From an uncultured Acetatifactor sp. (GTDB taxonomy: Bacteria; Bacillota; Clostridia; Lachnospirales; Lachnospiraceae): DNA of 64,000 bases. Positions within the stretch are counted from its first letter, which is position 1, and each line of letters begins with the position of its first letter. The position numbers and the translations under genes were made by a program. The stretch is taken from contig CAJUCE010000009.1 of assembly GCA_910584865.1 (NCBI GenBank), forward strand, positions 62,001 to 126,000. The letters are read 5' to 3'. This document shows positions 18,115 to 27,063 of the stretch, piece after piece. The notes beneath the pieces are model-generated. The model was not told the origin of the DNA and ran no database searches. It saw only the letters and a list, made by a program, of their open reading frames with translations.

Positions 18115-18855
18115 ATGAAACAAAAATATGGTCAATGTCATATATGCGGAGAAAATACAAAATTATCATACGAACATATTCCTCCCAGTTCTGCCTTTAA
18201 TAAAATATCACGAAAAATGGTAGGAATGGATATATTATCAATGAACGGACAAAATGAATGGACTTTACAGGGTCAAAAATATAAGTCCTTTCAAAAAGGG
18301 TTTGGAGACTTTACCTTATGTGAAAAATGCAATACTATCACAGGCAGCAAATATGGGGCTGTATATACAAAAATTGTCCAAGCCGTAGGCAGCCAAATAT
18401 TGCAAATTCCCCAAGAGAACAAATATAATGAACTAAAAATTACAATAGAAAAAATTAACTGCCTCGCTTTCTTCAAACAAATCATATCTATGTTTTGTTC
18501 CGTAAATACTGCAAATTGGGGAATGCAATTTAAAGAATATTTGTTAAATCCCGAAAATAATGAGTTTAATACTGACCGATATAAAATTTGTACATATTTA
18601 CATCGGGGAACTATGGATCGTGTTTGTTCAATGTGTGTACTATGGAATCCCTTAAATGGAACATCAAAGGAAGTTTCCGAAATCTCTTTTTTTCCTTTTG
18701 GCTTTATCCTATATGATTCAAAGCATGTCACAGATAATACAACAATCGGAACAGACATATCCGCTTGGGGAACAAAAGCATATAAAGAAGAACAACTTGA
18801 AATAAGCATACCTTCTTTAATTTGCAATACTGGTAAAATATTAGATTTCGAATAA
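18115..18855 (+). CDS. HNH-like endonuclease domain protein
   Basis: A 246-residue AT-rich gene with CGAGAGGAAATTACC before ATG. The N-terminus has the zinc/HNH layout: GQCHICGENTKLSYEHIPPS (CxxC, then the EH of the active site at about residues 22-23) and, after a loop, FGDFTLCEKCNTITGSKYGA (second CxxC plus Asn). This GxxxxFxxLCxxCNxxTG form is common among small HNH nucleases of defence islands. The C-terminal 150 residues (with FFKQIISMFCSVN, then FFPFGFILYDS) may recognise target or partner. It probably forms an operon with the preceding gene. Activity on DNA or RNA cannot be told from sequence. Confidence 0.7.
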   Translation: MKQKYGQCHICGENTKLSYEHIPPSSAFNKISRKMVGMDILSMNGQNEWTLQGQKYKSFQKGFGDFTLCEKCNTITGSKYGAVYTKIVQAVGSQILQIPQENKYNELKITIEKINCLAFFKQIISMFCSVNTANWGMQFKEYLLNPENNEFNTDRYKICTYLHRGTMDRVCSMCVLWNPLNGTSKEVSEISFFPFGFILYDSKHVTDNTTIGTDISAWGTKAYKEEQLEISIPSLICNTGKILDFE

Positions 18856-19051
18856 AGGTATCTGGAGCCTGATACGCAGATCCGGAGACTTAAAGCCCAG
18901 GCTTAACGCCATAAAAGCCGCAGGTCGCCTTGATGACCTCGCTGGTGTCTACCGCCAGAAGAAAAACAGATATTTAAGCCTGCAGGATAATGACCATCCT
19001 TCCTTTGTAGTGTATATCGAAGCTGTCAATGAACTTTACCAGAAACTATGA
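18856..19051 (+). pseudogene. C-terminal fragment of an unidentified gene
   Basis: Directly after the HNH gene, an open stretch without a start reads as good protein: IWSLIRRSGDLKPRLNAIKA, then GRLDDLAGVYRQKKNRYLSL and YIEAVNELYQKL, ending at TGA 19049-19051. Base composition returns to that of the element backbone. This looks like the severed 3' end of a backbone gene, marking the right border of the AT-rich insertion. No family recognised. Confidence 0.45.
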
Positions 19052-19125
19052 GACTTCCGCTATCCATAAATGCAAAAGCGCAGGGTTGGCCAAAAACACG
19101 CCAGCCCTGCGCCATGCACCGTCAT

Positions 19126-19761
19126 TCAGGTATGTATCCCATAGTGTGCCTTTTTCATGTCCTCCTGCCCATGCAGGATAATCCCCCCGCACAGGCCTGT
19201 CCCGCAGGCACGCTCCTCCCGGAAGAAAAAGCTGTAGGGCACAAAGTCATCATATACCATGATCCGGATGCTCCCTCTCCATGCCAGATGATTGGCAAGG
19301 AACTTCCCCAGCTTCTTTCTCAGTGCGGGCATCTCCGCCACTTCCTTCAGATGCTCCCTGCTGTGGAACTCAACCTTCGGGAGCCTGGCACCCTTCATTG
19401 CCAGCAGCTTCACAGCCGCCCCGCCCAGGCTGCGGCTTTCTGCAACCTTTTCCCGGAAGGCATCCCATGGAAACCGCAGTGTCTCCTCCGTCCCGGAGAG
19501 CTTCCCCTCTCCGGCATCGCCCAGCCAGGCGAACTTGATTATAAGGACATCATTTTCTTCTTCATCTGTCCTCTCCAAACTCATTTTCGCAAACGAACGG
19601 ATGTCCATGGACAAAGCATAGCGCTTCCCCTCCAGTTCCTCCAGCTCCTTTTCCAGCAGGACGAACCTGTGCGGCGAGCGGAACCCCCTGGATACCGTCC
19701 GCATGGATACGCACTCCCCTGATGCCGAAAGCTTCAGCATCGTCCTCTTTTCCTGTCCCAT
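19126..19761 (-). CDS. Conserved hypothetical protein beside pcfJ
   Basis: A 211-residue protein. ATG 19761 follows GGAGAGGAGGAAAT. The first 60 residues are basic (MGQEKRTMLKLSASGE, then SPHRFVLLEKELEELEGKRY); a central beta-rich part includes DVLIIKFAWLGDAGEG. The end has SIRIMVYDDFVPYSFFFREE followed by ACGTGLCGGIILHGQEDM, a conserved-looking Cys/Gly patch. It follows the PcfJ-like gene in the same direction with a 174-base gap and is likely in its operon. The YDDFVPYSF pattern recalls DUF6329-type proteins, which I have seen near PcfJ; I cannot verify it. Confidence 0.65.
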   Translation of the reverse strand: MGQEKRTMLKLSASGECVSMRTVSRGFRSPHRFVLLEKELEELEGKRYALSMDIRSFAKMSLERTDEEENDVLIIKFAWLGDAGEGKLSGTEETLRFPWDAFREKVAESRSLGGAAVKLLAMKGARLPKVEFHSREHLKEVAEMPALRKKLGKFLANHLAWRGSIRIMVYDDFVPYSFFFREERACGTGLCGGIILHGQEDMKKAHYGIHT

Positions 19762-19935
19762 ATTTCCTCCTCTCCTAAACCCCAGCATATGCCCCTATGT
19801 CCATTGAGGCCAACAATGCCGATCTCCGATACCATGTTCATAATGCCAGACATATAGTTATCCGGCATGGGTTACCAGCCATAAAGACAGGATGCCGCAA
19901 AGGGCACCCTGCCATATGTTACTGCCGTATGCCGG

Positions 19936-22131
19936 TCATGCGGCAGCCGGTAAAGCGGCCTCCGCAGCCCCTTCCTTGTTCTCCATCAGGTCTGCCAGCA
20001 GCACATCCGCCAGCAGCTGGCCCTGGAAATCGCCCATATTGATGACTACCCTGTCCTCCTTCAGCTTCAGGAACTCCTGGTTCCGCAGGACACGGCTCTT
20101 TTCCGCCAGCCCACGTTCTTTTTCCGTGATTCTCTGGGCAATGGCTCTCTGCCACTCCATCAGGAACTTCTCCGCGTCTTTGATATCCTCCTTCTGGCGG
20201 TCATACATGGTGCGCTTCTGCCTCACAGTCCCGTCCGGCTCCACTTCCAGGGTATAATAGGGCGTATCCGGATCGGATGCCCTGCGCAGGAACAGCACGT
20301 AGCTCTCCCTTCTTTCCATACGGTCCCAGTACCGGCCGCTGCTCCCCACACAGTGGTGGAGCCTTTCGCCCTCCTCCAGAACCTCTTCAATGCGGGCCGG
20401 GACAATGACCGTATAATTCTTTCCCAGATACCCATAGAGCGGCCTGATTTCCTGTAAGATATCCTCTATATGAGGGTACTTCTCCAGAATTTCCCCCGCC
20501 CTTATGGCATGCTCCTTCTGCCCGCACAGCTCCACCAGTTCGTCATGCCGCTGCCGCAGCTTCCTGGCACGGTAAATGATCGCATCGTTCGTATCCATCC
20601 CCAGACGGCAGGCCATGGAAAGGTAGTCCGCCCATGTGGTAAGCATCTCCCGGCTGGTCATGCCTGTCTCCCGCATCTGGCGTCGCATGTAGTGGTAAAC
20701 CTGCACCATGCTCATCCGGCAGGCTATGAACTTAAGCCCCTCCGGCTGGATGCCCTCCCGGCAGAACCACATGACTGCCTCATCCGGCAGGGTCCTGCCC
20801 ACAGCCTTTTCATACTGCAGCCATCCCAGATATTTCCGTCCACCTCCGTTCTTCCGCAGCCTCTTCAGCTGCTGGGAGTCTATCCCCAAAAGCTTCAGCA
20901 GGCTGCATGCCTCCGCATTCCGGAACGATTCCGCAAAATCATAATAGCTGCCCACGCATTCCTCTGCCAGGACAGGCAGACGGGCCTTTGACAGCTGCTC
21001 CAGCTGCGGCACCTTCTGGAGCACCGCCAGATATTTTTCGGGGTCTATCCTCCCGCTGTCCTGCAGGGCTTCCACCATACCCGTGCGGCGCAGCTCCTTT
21101 TTGTTCAGCGACGGAAGGGGCTTCCCGTATACTTTCCCCCTGCCGTCCCCGTACCAGTTCGGATGGCAGAAGTTCGTCTCGATCCATCTGAACTCGGCAT
21201 GCTTGTAGTCCCCCCAGTAGTAGGCATGGAGCGGTTCTGCGGTATGGCCGTAGATGGCCCTGCGGCATTCCCAGCTGTTGCACTCAGGATCCCTGTAGTC
21301 CCCTTTCCGGTATTTGCGGTATCCCTGGAACTCCCGGACCATGAACCCGTCCTCGCACCTCTGTATCAGATACATGTAGTTGCGGCTGGTCATGACTGTG
21401 CCTGCCTTTCCCAGTGCCTTGAACGTGACGGCATGACGGCAGCGCGGGCAGCATCCGGCCTTGTTATGGCGTGGCTTCCTGACCTCCACTTCCTTTTCAC
21501 AGAAAGTGCAGTACCCTGTCCTGGCCCCTTTCCTGTCATACCGGTAGAAAATATAATTTTCTGTTATCCCCACCTTTTCCACCCACCGCGCCCAGTCTCT
21601 GGGCAGGGCAGGCGTCTGCTCCAGGTCAAGGTCCCACGGGTCAGTCTCCCTCTTATGGCGGCGCTTCAGCTCATCCGCACGCACCTTCAGCTGGTACTCC
21701 AGCAGCCCCTTGTAGCCGCCGTGCTCCACGCCCAGATACTCCTTCACAATCCTGTTCCCCTGTTCGCTGATCCACTTCTTTTCAGAGAAACATACAGAAT
21801 CCGGCCACGGCACCATGTCGAGCTTGGCCGTCAGCCATTTGTCCGCCGTCCGGTCATAGGTAAGGAACTCCCCTGCCTCCCTGTCCACATACAGCTCATA
21901 GGCAGGCATCCTCCCTCCGGCCCGCATGTGTTCCGTGAGGAAAAAAGCCACCTTCAGGAGCCCGCCCGCCACTGCGCAGCGCATATACAGCCCATGCTGG
22001 TAGGTTACATAAAAATGCTTTCCTCCCCAATAGTCTTCTGTCTTCCTCACAGGCTGATCCCCTTCTGCCATCCGCATCATCTTTGACGTTGCTTTCAGGA
22101 CCTTCAATCCCAGCAGTTCCTTTTTCTTCAT
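19936..22131 (-). CDS. pcfJ: PcfJ-like protein
   Basis: A 731-residue protein. The ATG (22131-22129) overlaps the upstream TGA as ATGA, implying coupled translation. A zinc-ribbon-like stretch near residue 190 has CTFCEKEVEVRKPRHNKAGC followed by CPRC. The C-terminal third holds the PcfJ hallmark: EGERLHHCVGSSGRYWDRME, ESYVLFLRRASDP, YYTLEVEPDGTVRQKR. PcfJ proteins occur beside PcfK on conjugative plasmids such as pCF10, where function is not settled. Here PcfK is two genes upstream, giving the typical association. Soluble, with no nuclease motif that I can see. Confidence 0.8.
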   Translation of the reverse strand: MKKKELLGLKVLKATSKMMRMAEGDQPVRKTEDYWGGKHFYVTYQHGLYMRCAVAGGLLKVAFFLTEHMRAGGRMPAYELYVDREAGEFLTYDRTADKWLTAKLDMVPWPDSVCFSEKKWISEQGNRIVKEYLGVEHGGYKGLLEYQLKVRADELKRRHKRETDPWDLDLEQTPALPRDWARWVEKVGITENYIFYRYDRKGARTGYCTFCEKEVEVRKPRHNKAGCCPRCRHAVTFKALGKAGTVMTSRNYMYLIQRCEDGFMVREFQGYRKYRKGDYRDPECNSWECRRAIYGHTAEPLHAYYWGDYKHAEFRWIETNFCHPNWYGDGRGKVYGKPLPSLNKKELRRTGMVEALQDSGRIDPEKYLAVLQKVPQLEQLSKARLPVLAEECVGSYYDFAESFRNAEACSLLKLLGIDSQQLKRLRKNGGGRKYLGWLQYEKAVGRTLPDEAVMWFCREGIQPEGLKFIACRMSMVQVYHYMRRQMRETGMTSREMLTTWADYLSMACRLGMDTNDAIIYRARKLRQRHDELVELCGQKEHAIRAGEILEKYPHIEDILQEIRPLYGYLGKNYTVIVPARIEEVLEEGERLHHCVGSSGRYWDRMERRESYVLFLRRASDPDTPYYTLEVEPDGTVRQKRTMYDRQKEDIKDAEKFLMEWQRAIAQRITEKERGLAEKSRVLRNQEFLKLKEDRVVINMGDFQGQLLADVLLADLMENKEGAAEAALPAAA

Positions 22132-22676
22132 ATCAGTGCCACCTGCCTTTCCTCCAGATCAGCGCCATACCATTTGTCTTCCATGATTCTGCTGCCGTCT
22201 ACCTGCGCAAGGCCGACCCTGATGATACGGCCGCTCACTGGGTCTTCCTCTGCAAGGGCAAGGATATCGCCGCATTTCCCGCAGGCGGCCGGGGCGCTCC
22301 CCCTTACAACTGCATACCCATGGGATGCCTCTGCCCTGTCCCTTGACACATGGCAGTTCCACTCCCGTAAAGGATGGACCGCCATGAACGCCAGGCTGTG
22401 GAGGAAGAAGTCCCATTTTGTCAGTCTCTTCAGCACCGTCAGCTCCGTGCAGGAGATCTTTGTGTCATATCCGTCCTCGTCAATGTCCCCTCCGGCATCC
22501 ACCACATAGTATTCCGCCCTGTCCATGTCGGAATAATAGGTAAGGCAGTCCAGGGGATCCTCCGCACAGTGGAAGCCGTTCTGGCGGCAGTTTGCCTTCT
22601 CCGTCCGGTTAAGCCCCATGGAGAACTGGTACCCCCGGCAGATAAGCCCATGCTCAAACGCTTTGTATGCGATCAT
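22128..22676 (-). CDS. DUF7666-like hypothetical protein
   Basis: A 182-residue protein. ATG 22676 is preceded by AAGGAGATGGGAAAAG. N-terminus MIAYKAFEHGLICRGYQFSM, then NGFHCAEDPLDCLTYYS, which fits a family whose members begin with K-x-F and contain a GFH-x5-P segment (DUF7666 type, my recollection). A central acidic YYVVDAGGDIDEDGYDTKIS and C-terminal SGRIIRVGLAQVDGSRIMED suggest a beta-rich fold. Operon: PcfK upstream (28-base gap), PcfJ downstream with ATGA overlap. Role unknown. Confidence 0.65.
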   Translation of the reverse strand: MIAYKAFEHGLICRGYQFSMGLNRTEKANCRQNGFHCAEDPLDCLTYYSDMDRAEYYVVDAGGDIDEDGYDTKISCTELTVLKRLTKWDFFLHSLAFMAVHPLREWNCHVSRDRAEASHGYAVVRGSAPAACGKCGDILALAEEDPVSGRIIRVGLAQVDGSRIMEDKWYGADLEERQVALI

Positions 22677-22704
22677 TCTTTTCCCATCTCCTTGAAATTT
22701 GTGT

Positions 22705-23946
22705 TCAGCCAGCTTTCGCTGCGGTTCCCAGCATGTCCTCAAAAGACATCTGCCCCATAAAGGACAGCTGGCCGTCCTCTGCAGGCTTTCCGGCTTCCGG
22801 CTTCTTTTCTGTTTTCCTTTCCGGTGATTTTCCACCCTGGGGCTTCTTTTCTGCCGGTTTCTTTGCGGCGGATTTCTTAGCACCGGTTTTCTTTCCCTTT
22901 GGGCTGGATGCCGTCCTTCCCACATAGGGCTTCGGGACGAACTTCTCCTCCTCTTCTTTATCTTCTTTTACGTCCATGGTCCGGAAATACTCTTCCGCCC
23001 AGTGGTAGCAGAGGTCGTCCGGGACATCGCTGGCATAGCAGGTATTGTCCCGCCCCGGCTGTATCCCATTGGCCTTTATCTCATCCTGCACGTATTCATA
23101 GGCCTTCCGGTTGATGTACTGGAAGCAGCGGACCATGTTCTTCTGGGGGAGCATGGCCTGCCGTGCAAACTCGGCGTCCTCCAGGCATGCGGTCTGGATA
23201 TACTCGGAGACGCATTCCTTCATGTTGCGGCGCGTCAGCTTCTCCGTGTCGGCCTCCACCCTTTTCATGGACTGTACCGCCAGTTCCTCATCGCTCATGG
23301 CCCTGATCCGCTCCATCTGCGCCTTCAGCGCTTCCCTCTTCTCCTGCTGCCTGGCTTCCCACTCCGCCTTCCTTTTCGCCTCGGACGCTTCGTGCTCTGC
23401 CCGCCTCCGCTCCTCTGCGGCAGCCTCGTCAGCCCTGCGGGTCTCCTCCGATCTGCCATCTGTATGCTCTTTTTCCTCAGATTCTTCGGGTTCTTCCCCT
23501 GAATCTTCTGGCGCTTCCGAATCATCCTCCGAATCTTCGGGCACTTCCGGATCTTCTGATTCTTCTGGATCTTCTGATTCTTCCAGATTTTCTGATTCTC
23601 CCGATTCATCTCCTTCTTCCGCATCCTCCAGTTCTCCAGCATCCTGCCCGCCGGCATACTGTCCTCTGGCCTCTTCCAACGGCTGGCTTTCTTCTCCCGG
23701 AAGCACTTCCGGAATCCGTGCATGGCCGACTGGCAGATATTCCTCCGTCCCTTCCAGCCCCACATCATCCGGATACGTTTCCCGGCCTTCATCTTCCTCT
23801 TCAAAAGGGTTATACTCTATCGCCTGCATATCGGAAAAGAAATCCCCTCCAAATGATTCACCGATGCCGGCATACCCCTCTTGCTGTACCTCTCCGATCC
23901 CATTTGCTTCATTAAGACGTACATCCATTCCTGATAAGCTATCCAT
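22705..23946 (-). CDS. pcfK: PcfK-like protein with acidic N-terminal half
   Basis: A 413-residue protein; ATG 23946 follows AAAGGAGATTATC. Residues 50-160 are highly acidic Glu/Ser/Asp/Pro-rich (EESEDPEE-type runs) and look disordered. A Lys/Arg/Glu coiled coil spans about 160-240. The PcfK-like core is about 240-330: ECVSEYIQTACLEDAEFARQ, MLPQKNMVRCFQYINRKAYE, then DVPDDLCYHWAEEYF. The tail is Lys/Pro-rich. PcfK proteins are usually about 140 residues, so this one has a large N-terminal extension. Companion of PcfJ. Confidence 0.7.
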   Translation of the reverse strand: MDSLSGMDVRLNEANGIGEVQQEGYAGIGESFGGDFFSDMQAIEYNPFEEEDEGRETYPDDVGLEGTEEYLPVGHARIPEVLPGEESQPLEEARGQYAGGQDAGELEDAEEGDESGESENLEESEDPEESEDPEVPEDSEDDSEAPEDSGEEPEESEEKEHTDGRSEETRRADEAAAEERRRAEHEASEAKRKAEWEARQQEKREALKAQMERIRAMSDEELAVQSMKRVEADTEKLTRRNMKECVSEYIQTACLEDAEFARQAMLPQKNMVRCFQYINRKAYEYVQDEIKANGIQPGRDNTCYASDVPDDLCYHWAEEYFRTMDVKEDKEEEEKFVPKPYVGRTASSPKGKKTGAKKSAAKKPAEKKPQGGKSPERKTEKKPEAGKPAEDGQLSFMGQMSFEDMLGTAAKAG

Positions 23947-24086
23947 GATAATCTCCTTTCCAAAAAACGGCATGGAAGCGGATTGCCCCCTCCATACCAA
24001 CATGATTGTTTCTTAATGAAAATAGCTTTTTATTCCAGCTTTGTTGAATAGCTGGAATTACGGCCACAATCAAACGAGAAGCAGCA

Positions 24087-26237
24087 TCATACGTCCGCCG
24101 CCCTCTGGCTCTGCACTGGCTTTTCCATCGGCTTTGCAAGAAACGGCGAGAACCGGACAGGTTCAAAGTCCGATCCGTCCACATAAAAATAGCGGCGGCC
24201 TGCCTCGTCCTTCAACTCCACCACGTCCGATGATGCAAGCGGGTGCTCCATGCATCCTTTCTCCTTCTCCGGCACACGGCTTCCAAAGCACGCCGAAAGG
24301 CGTTTCAGGATCTCCGTATCTGTCCATTCCGCCGGACAGGTAAGTGTGGAATCTGCCGCCAACCTATACTTCGCCGCCGGTGGCTGTTCATATCCCGCTT
24401 TGTACAGATCAAGGATCCCCTTGAAAGCAAAAGGGACTGTCTCCCCTGCTTCAAAAGCAAGCTGGTAAATGCGGAACCTGCAGTCACGCTTCTGGGCATC
24501 CAGCATCCTTTCCAGCGCCCTCACCCCGTCACGGCAGAAAACGGCATATTCCTCTGCTGTCAGCCCGAGCTTCTCCATCATTCTGCTGCCATCGATCCCT
24601 GATACTGGCGGCTTGTCCAGGCTCTCCGCAGCTCTGCTTTCACCATCCTTATCGGTTCTGTCCAGATTACACGCACATACCTCCCTGCGCAGGTTCTCCA
24701 TCTCCTGCTTCATGGCATCCATTCCGCACTGTCCCAACAGATACTTTTCCTTGAAATTCAACGCCTCACTGTCCTGCCTGTTTTCCTGCGCTTTCCGTTT
24801 CTCCCTCCGCAGGGCAAGCTGCCAGTCGTCAATCCCTTTATAATTTGGGTTCCAGGTCAGGCGGCGGCATTCCATTCCATACCTTACCGCCATCCGGCAT
24901 ATCTGGGAGCTGCCTTTTGCAGTCATCGCATTGCTGCACTTGTCCATGTCATAGGCCTCCACCACCAGTTCCGTGCCGTTCTGTGCCAGCAGGGCAAACA
25001 GCGGCTCCAGGGGCTTCACATTGTTTGCCCCCGCCACCGCCACAAATGTCCTGCCCGTCAGGCAGTGGGCGATGTCCGCCTTCAGCAGCCCCTCGGTGAC
25101 GTAGACTGTCCTGGAAAACGGATCCCCTGCGAAATGCACCGGGCTCCCGGATGTTATGCCCCTATTTTTAGATGCCGAGGACAGCCAGATATATTTCGTC
25201 CCGGCTTTCCCCGGAGGGTCATCCTTATCCCGGAACGGGGTGTCCAGCAATATCTGCATCCCCTTGATGAGCCCGTCCATGCCGATAGCCGGGATCAGGA
25301 TGCCGGAGGCACGGCTGCTGAACCGCGCAGTCCAGTAGCCCTTTTCGTGCAGGTAGAACCCCGGCACTCCCTCCAGGGTACAGCCCTGCCTCAACAGCCT
25401 CTCCGCCAGGGAGCGGCACAGGAAGGCGGGCGGCGTGCTCCTGAAGCCGAATGCATCAATCTGGCTGTCCGTCAGGCCGCGTTTTTCAGACTTCAGGTGC
25501 GCCCGGTGGGCAGGTGTCAGGCTCAGCATTCCCAATAACAGCGAATAGGCCTGGTGCACCTGCTGATCACTGGCCCGCTCCGCCTGGGGTATCTCCACTT
25601 CGTTTTGCAGCGCAGTATATGGAAGCTGGATTTCAGGTTCTTTCCTGACATCTACATATGGCGGCATAGGTTCCATTTTCTCCCGCCCGCCTGTGTTTGC
25701 CGGGCAGGGTTCTTTTACCCTTCTACGTCCGCTTTCGTTTGCCATGCAGGATTCTGTCCCATTCCAACCGCCATCTGCCTTTGCCGGATAAGGTTCCGGC
25801 TCTTTTTTATGCCTGCCCGCATCTGCCGGACAGGAATCCGCCTCTTTCCTGCACTCTGCCGCATTTTCCGGAGAGGTTCCTGCCTTTTGTGGCTGTGTGC
25901 CAGCCAGGGCGCCGCCACTGCCTGCATGGGCCTCCGGTTCCCCGTCCCCCCAGGTGGTGTCCCCCGCCAGGAGGGCATCGTAGATCTCCCGGTAGGCATC
26001 CGAGCTGGTGGTATTGTTGAGCCTCGCGTAGAGGGCCAGCATGCCGCCACCCTCGCCACAATAGTTGCACCGCCAGACGTTCTTGGTGAAGTTGATGTTC
26101 ATCTTGCCCCTGCGGTCCCCGCAGAACGGGCAGTCCGTATACATGCTGTCCGGCTGGCGGCGGCGCACCCTCAGGCGGAGCAGCTCCGCCACGTCCCGGA
26201 TCCCGAACGGGAATCCCTGTGGGTACGGGTCTCCCAT
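24087..26237 (-). CDS. DNA primase with CHC2 zinc finger and TOPRIM domain
   Basis: A 716-residue protein; ATG follows GGAAAGGAGGCGAGCCC. The zinc finger spans residues 33-62 (C36, C39, C57, C60: CPFC and WRCNYCGEGG). A Lys/Glu/Pro-rich spacer (about 100-210) is expanded relative to DnaG. The catalytic half includes TYVTEGLLKADI-type Toprim (VYVTEGLLKADIAHCLTGRT, with the Glu) and VVEAYDMDKCSNAMTAK (Asp-x-Asp). No DnaB-binding domain of DnaG type was seen. It makes RNA primers on single-stranded plasmid DNA, useful in replication and after transfer. Confidence 0.85.
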   Translation of the reverse strand: MGDPYPQGFPFGIRDVAELLRLRVRRRQPDSMYTDCPFCGDRRGKMNINFTKNVWRCNYCGEGGGMLALYARLNNTTSSDAYREIYDALLAGDTTWGDGEPEAHAGSGGALAGTQPQKAGTSPENAAECRKEADSCPADAGRHKKEPEPYPAKADGGWNGTESCMANESGRRRVKEPCPANTGGREKMEPMPPYVDVRKEPEIQLPYTALQNEVEIPQAERASDQQVHQAYSLLLGMLSLTPAHRAHLKSEKRGLTDSQIDAFGFRSTPPAFLCRSLAERLLRQGCTLEGVPGFYLHEKGYWTARFSSRASGILIPAIGMDGLIKGMQILLDTPFRDKDDPPGKAGTKYIWLSSASKNRGITSGSPVHFAGDPFSRTVYVTEGLLKADIAHCLTGRTFVAVAGANNVKPLEPLFALLAQNGTELVVEAYDMDKCSNAMTAKGSSQICRMAVRYGMECRRLTWNPNYKGIDDWQLALRREKRKAQENRQDSEALNFKEKYLLGQCGMDAMKQEMENLRREVCACNLDRTDKDGESRAAESLDKPPVSGIDGSRMMEKLGLTAEEYAVFCRDGVRALERMLDAQKRDCRFRIYQLAFEAGETVPFAFKGILDLYKAGYEQPPAAKYRLAADSTLTCPAEWTDTEILKRLSACFGSRVPEKEKGCMEHPLASSDVVELKDEAGRRYFYVDGSDFEPVRFSPFLAKPMEKPVQSQRAADV

Positions 26238-26279
26238 GGGCTCGCCTCCTTTCCCTCCGCTTGTAAAAAGGCTTATGCC

Positions 26280-26852
26280 TCAGCCTCCGTCCATCTGTCC
26301 GTTCCCCGCAGCCTTCCATTTCCATATCCAGCCGCTTTCATCCGCCCGTCTTTCATGGCGCTTCCCCCTTTTCCTTATTTTTGCAGCCCATTTCCGGCAC
26401 TGTATCCGCCGTCTCTCCCTCAAGCTCATTTCCATGCACTCAAAAGAATACATATTTTCATCGCACCGCGGGCAGTAGTACGGGTACTCCTCCCGGAGTC
26501 CTGCCTCCCTTTCCCGGCGCACCTTTGAGCCGCACCTCCTGCATGCCATCCTCCTGCCGGCTGCCTTTTTCAGGATGGCCCTTTCTAATGTCCTGCCGGA
26601 AATATGGAGATGCTCTTCCACGACATAGAATCTTGCATACCTCCCATCCCCGTCCATGGCTTCGTAATATCTTTCCCCATGCTCCTCCCAGACATGGCCG
26701 CACAGCTCGACATAGCCCTCTGCCTTCCTGTCTGCGATTCCATGCAGCTTCCCGAACAGCGGCCCTGTCTCTTCTGCCACCCCGAGGACTCCGGTCCCGT
26801 CCGTATCCTCCGTGTGCCATGCCCCATGGAGCACATATATCAGCAGCTCCAT
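26280..26852 (-). CDS. Zinc-ribbon hypothetical protein
   Basis: A 190-residue protein; ATG 26852 follows CAGGAGGAAAG. Residues 1-110 form an alpha/beta domain (MELLIYVLHGAWHTEDTDGT, YYEAMDGDGRYARFYVVEEH). A zinc ribbon follows, with MACRRCGSKV and PYYCPRCDENMYSFECMEM. The C-terminus is Arg/Lys-rich. The ribbon plus basic tail suggests nucleic-acid binding. It is in the primase operon, 42 bases upstream of the primase start's downstream partner region. Family not recognised. Confidence 0.6.
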   Translation of the reverse strand: MELLIYVLHGAWHTEDTDGTGVLGVAEETGPLFGKLHGIADRKAEGYVELCGHVWEEHGERYYEAMDGDGRYARFYVVEEHLHISGRTLERAILKKAAGRRMACRRCGSKVRREREAGLREEYPYYCPRCDENMYSFECMEMSLRERRRIQCRKWAAKIRKRGKRHERRADESGWIWKWKAAGNGQMDGG

Positions 26853-26978
26853 CTTTCCTCCTGTCCCCTGCAGCATAATGCAGATTTCTTGTTCCTGCCG
26901 TATGGACTTCCCGGCCCACACAACAGATAATGCCCCGGCATTTTCCTAATCCAGACAAGCCGGGGACAATATAATATT

Positions 26979-27014
26979 TTGCCAGAATGTGCAGGATTTC
27001 GCTGTTAAGCACCC
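26979..27014 (+). repeat. 36-bp dispersed repeat, copy A
   Basis: One of three related copies in the window, here between the third DUF5688 gene and the zinc-ribbon gene. It runs from TTGCCAGAATGTGCAGG to TTAAGCACCC. Other copies are at 48589-48624 (opposite orientation) and 55297-55332. All are intergenic. Some similarity continues upstream of the core. Confidence 0.65.
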
Positions 27015-27063
27015 TGGGCAGATGCCATCATCCTGCATGCAGGATAACAGAACCCACAACGCC

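Noticed and set aside
23111..24016. Ser-rich plus-strand frame of 301 codons
   Set aside because: Antisense of the acidic Glu/Asp-rich part of the PcfK-like gene; the Ser-runs come from GAA/GAT codons read backwards.
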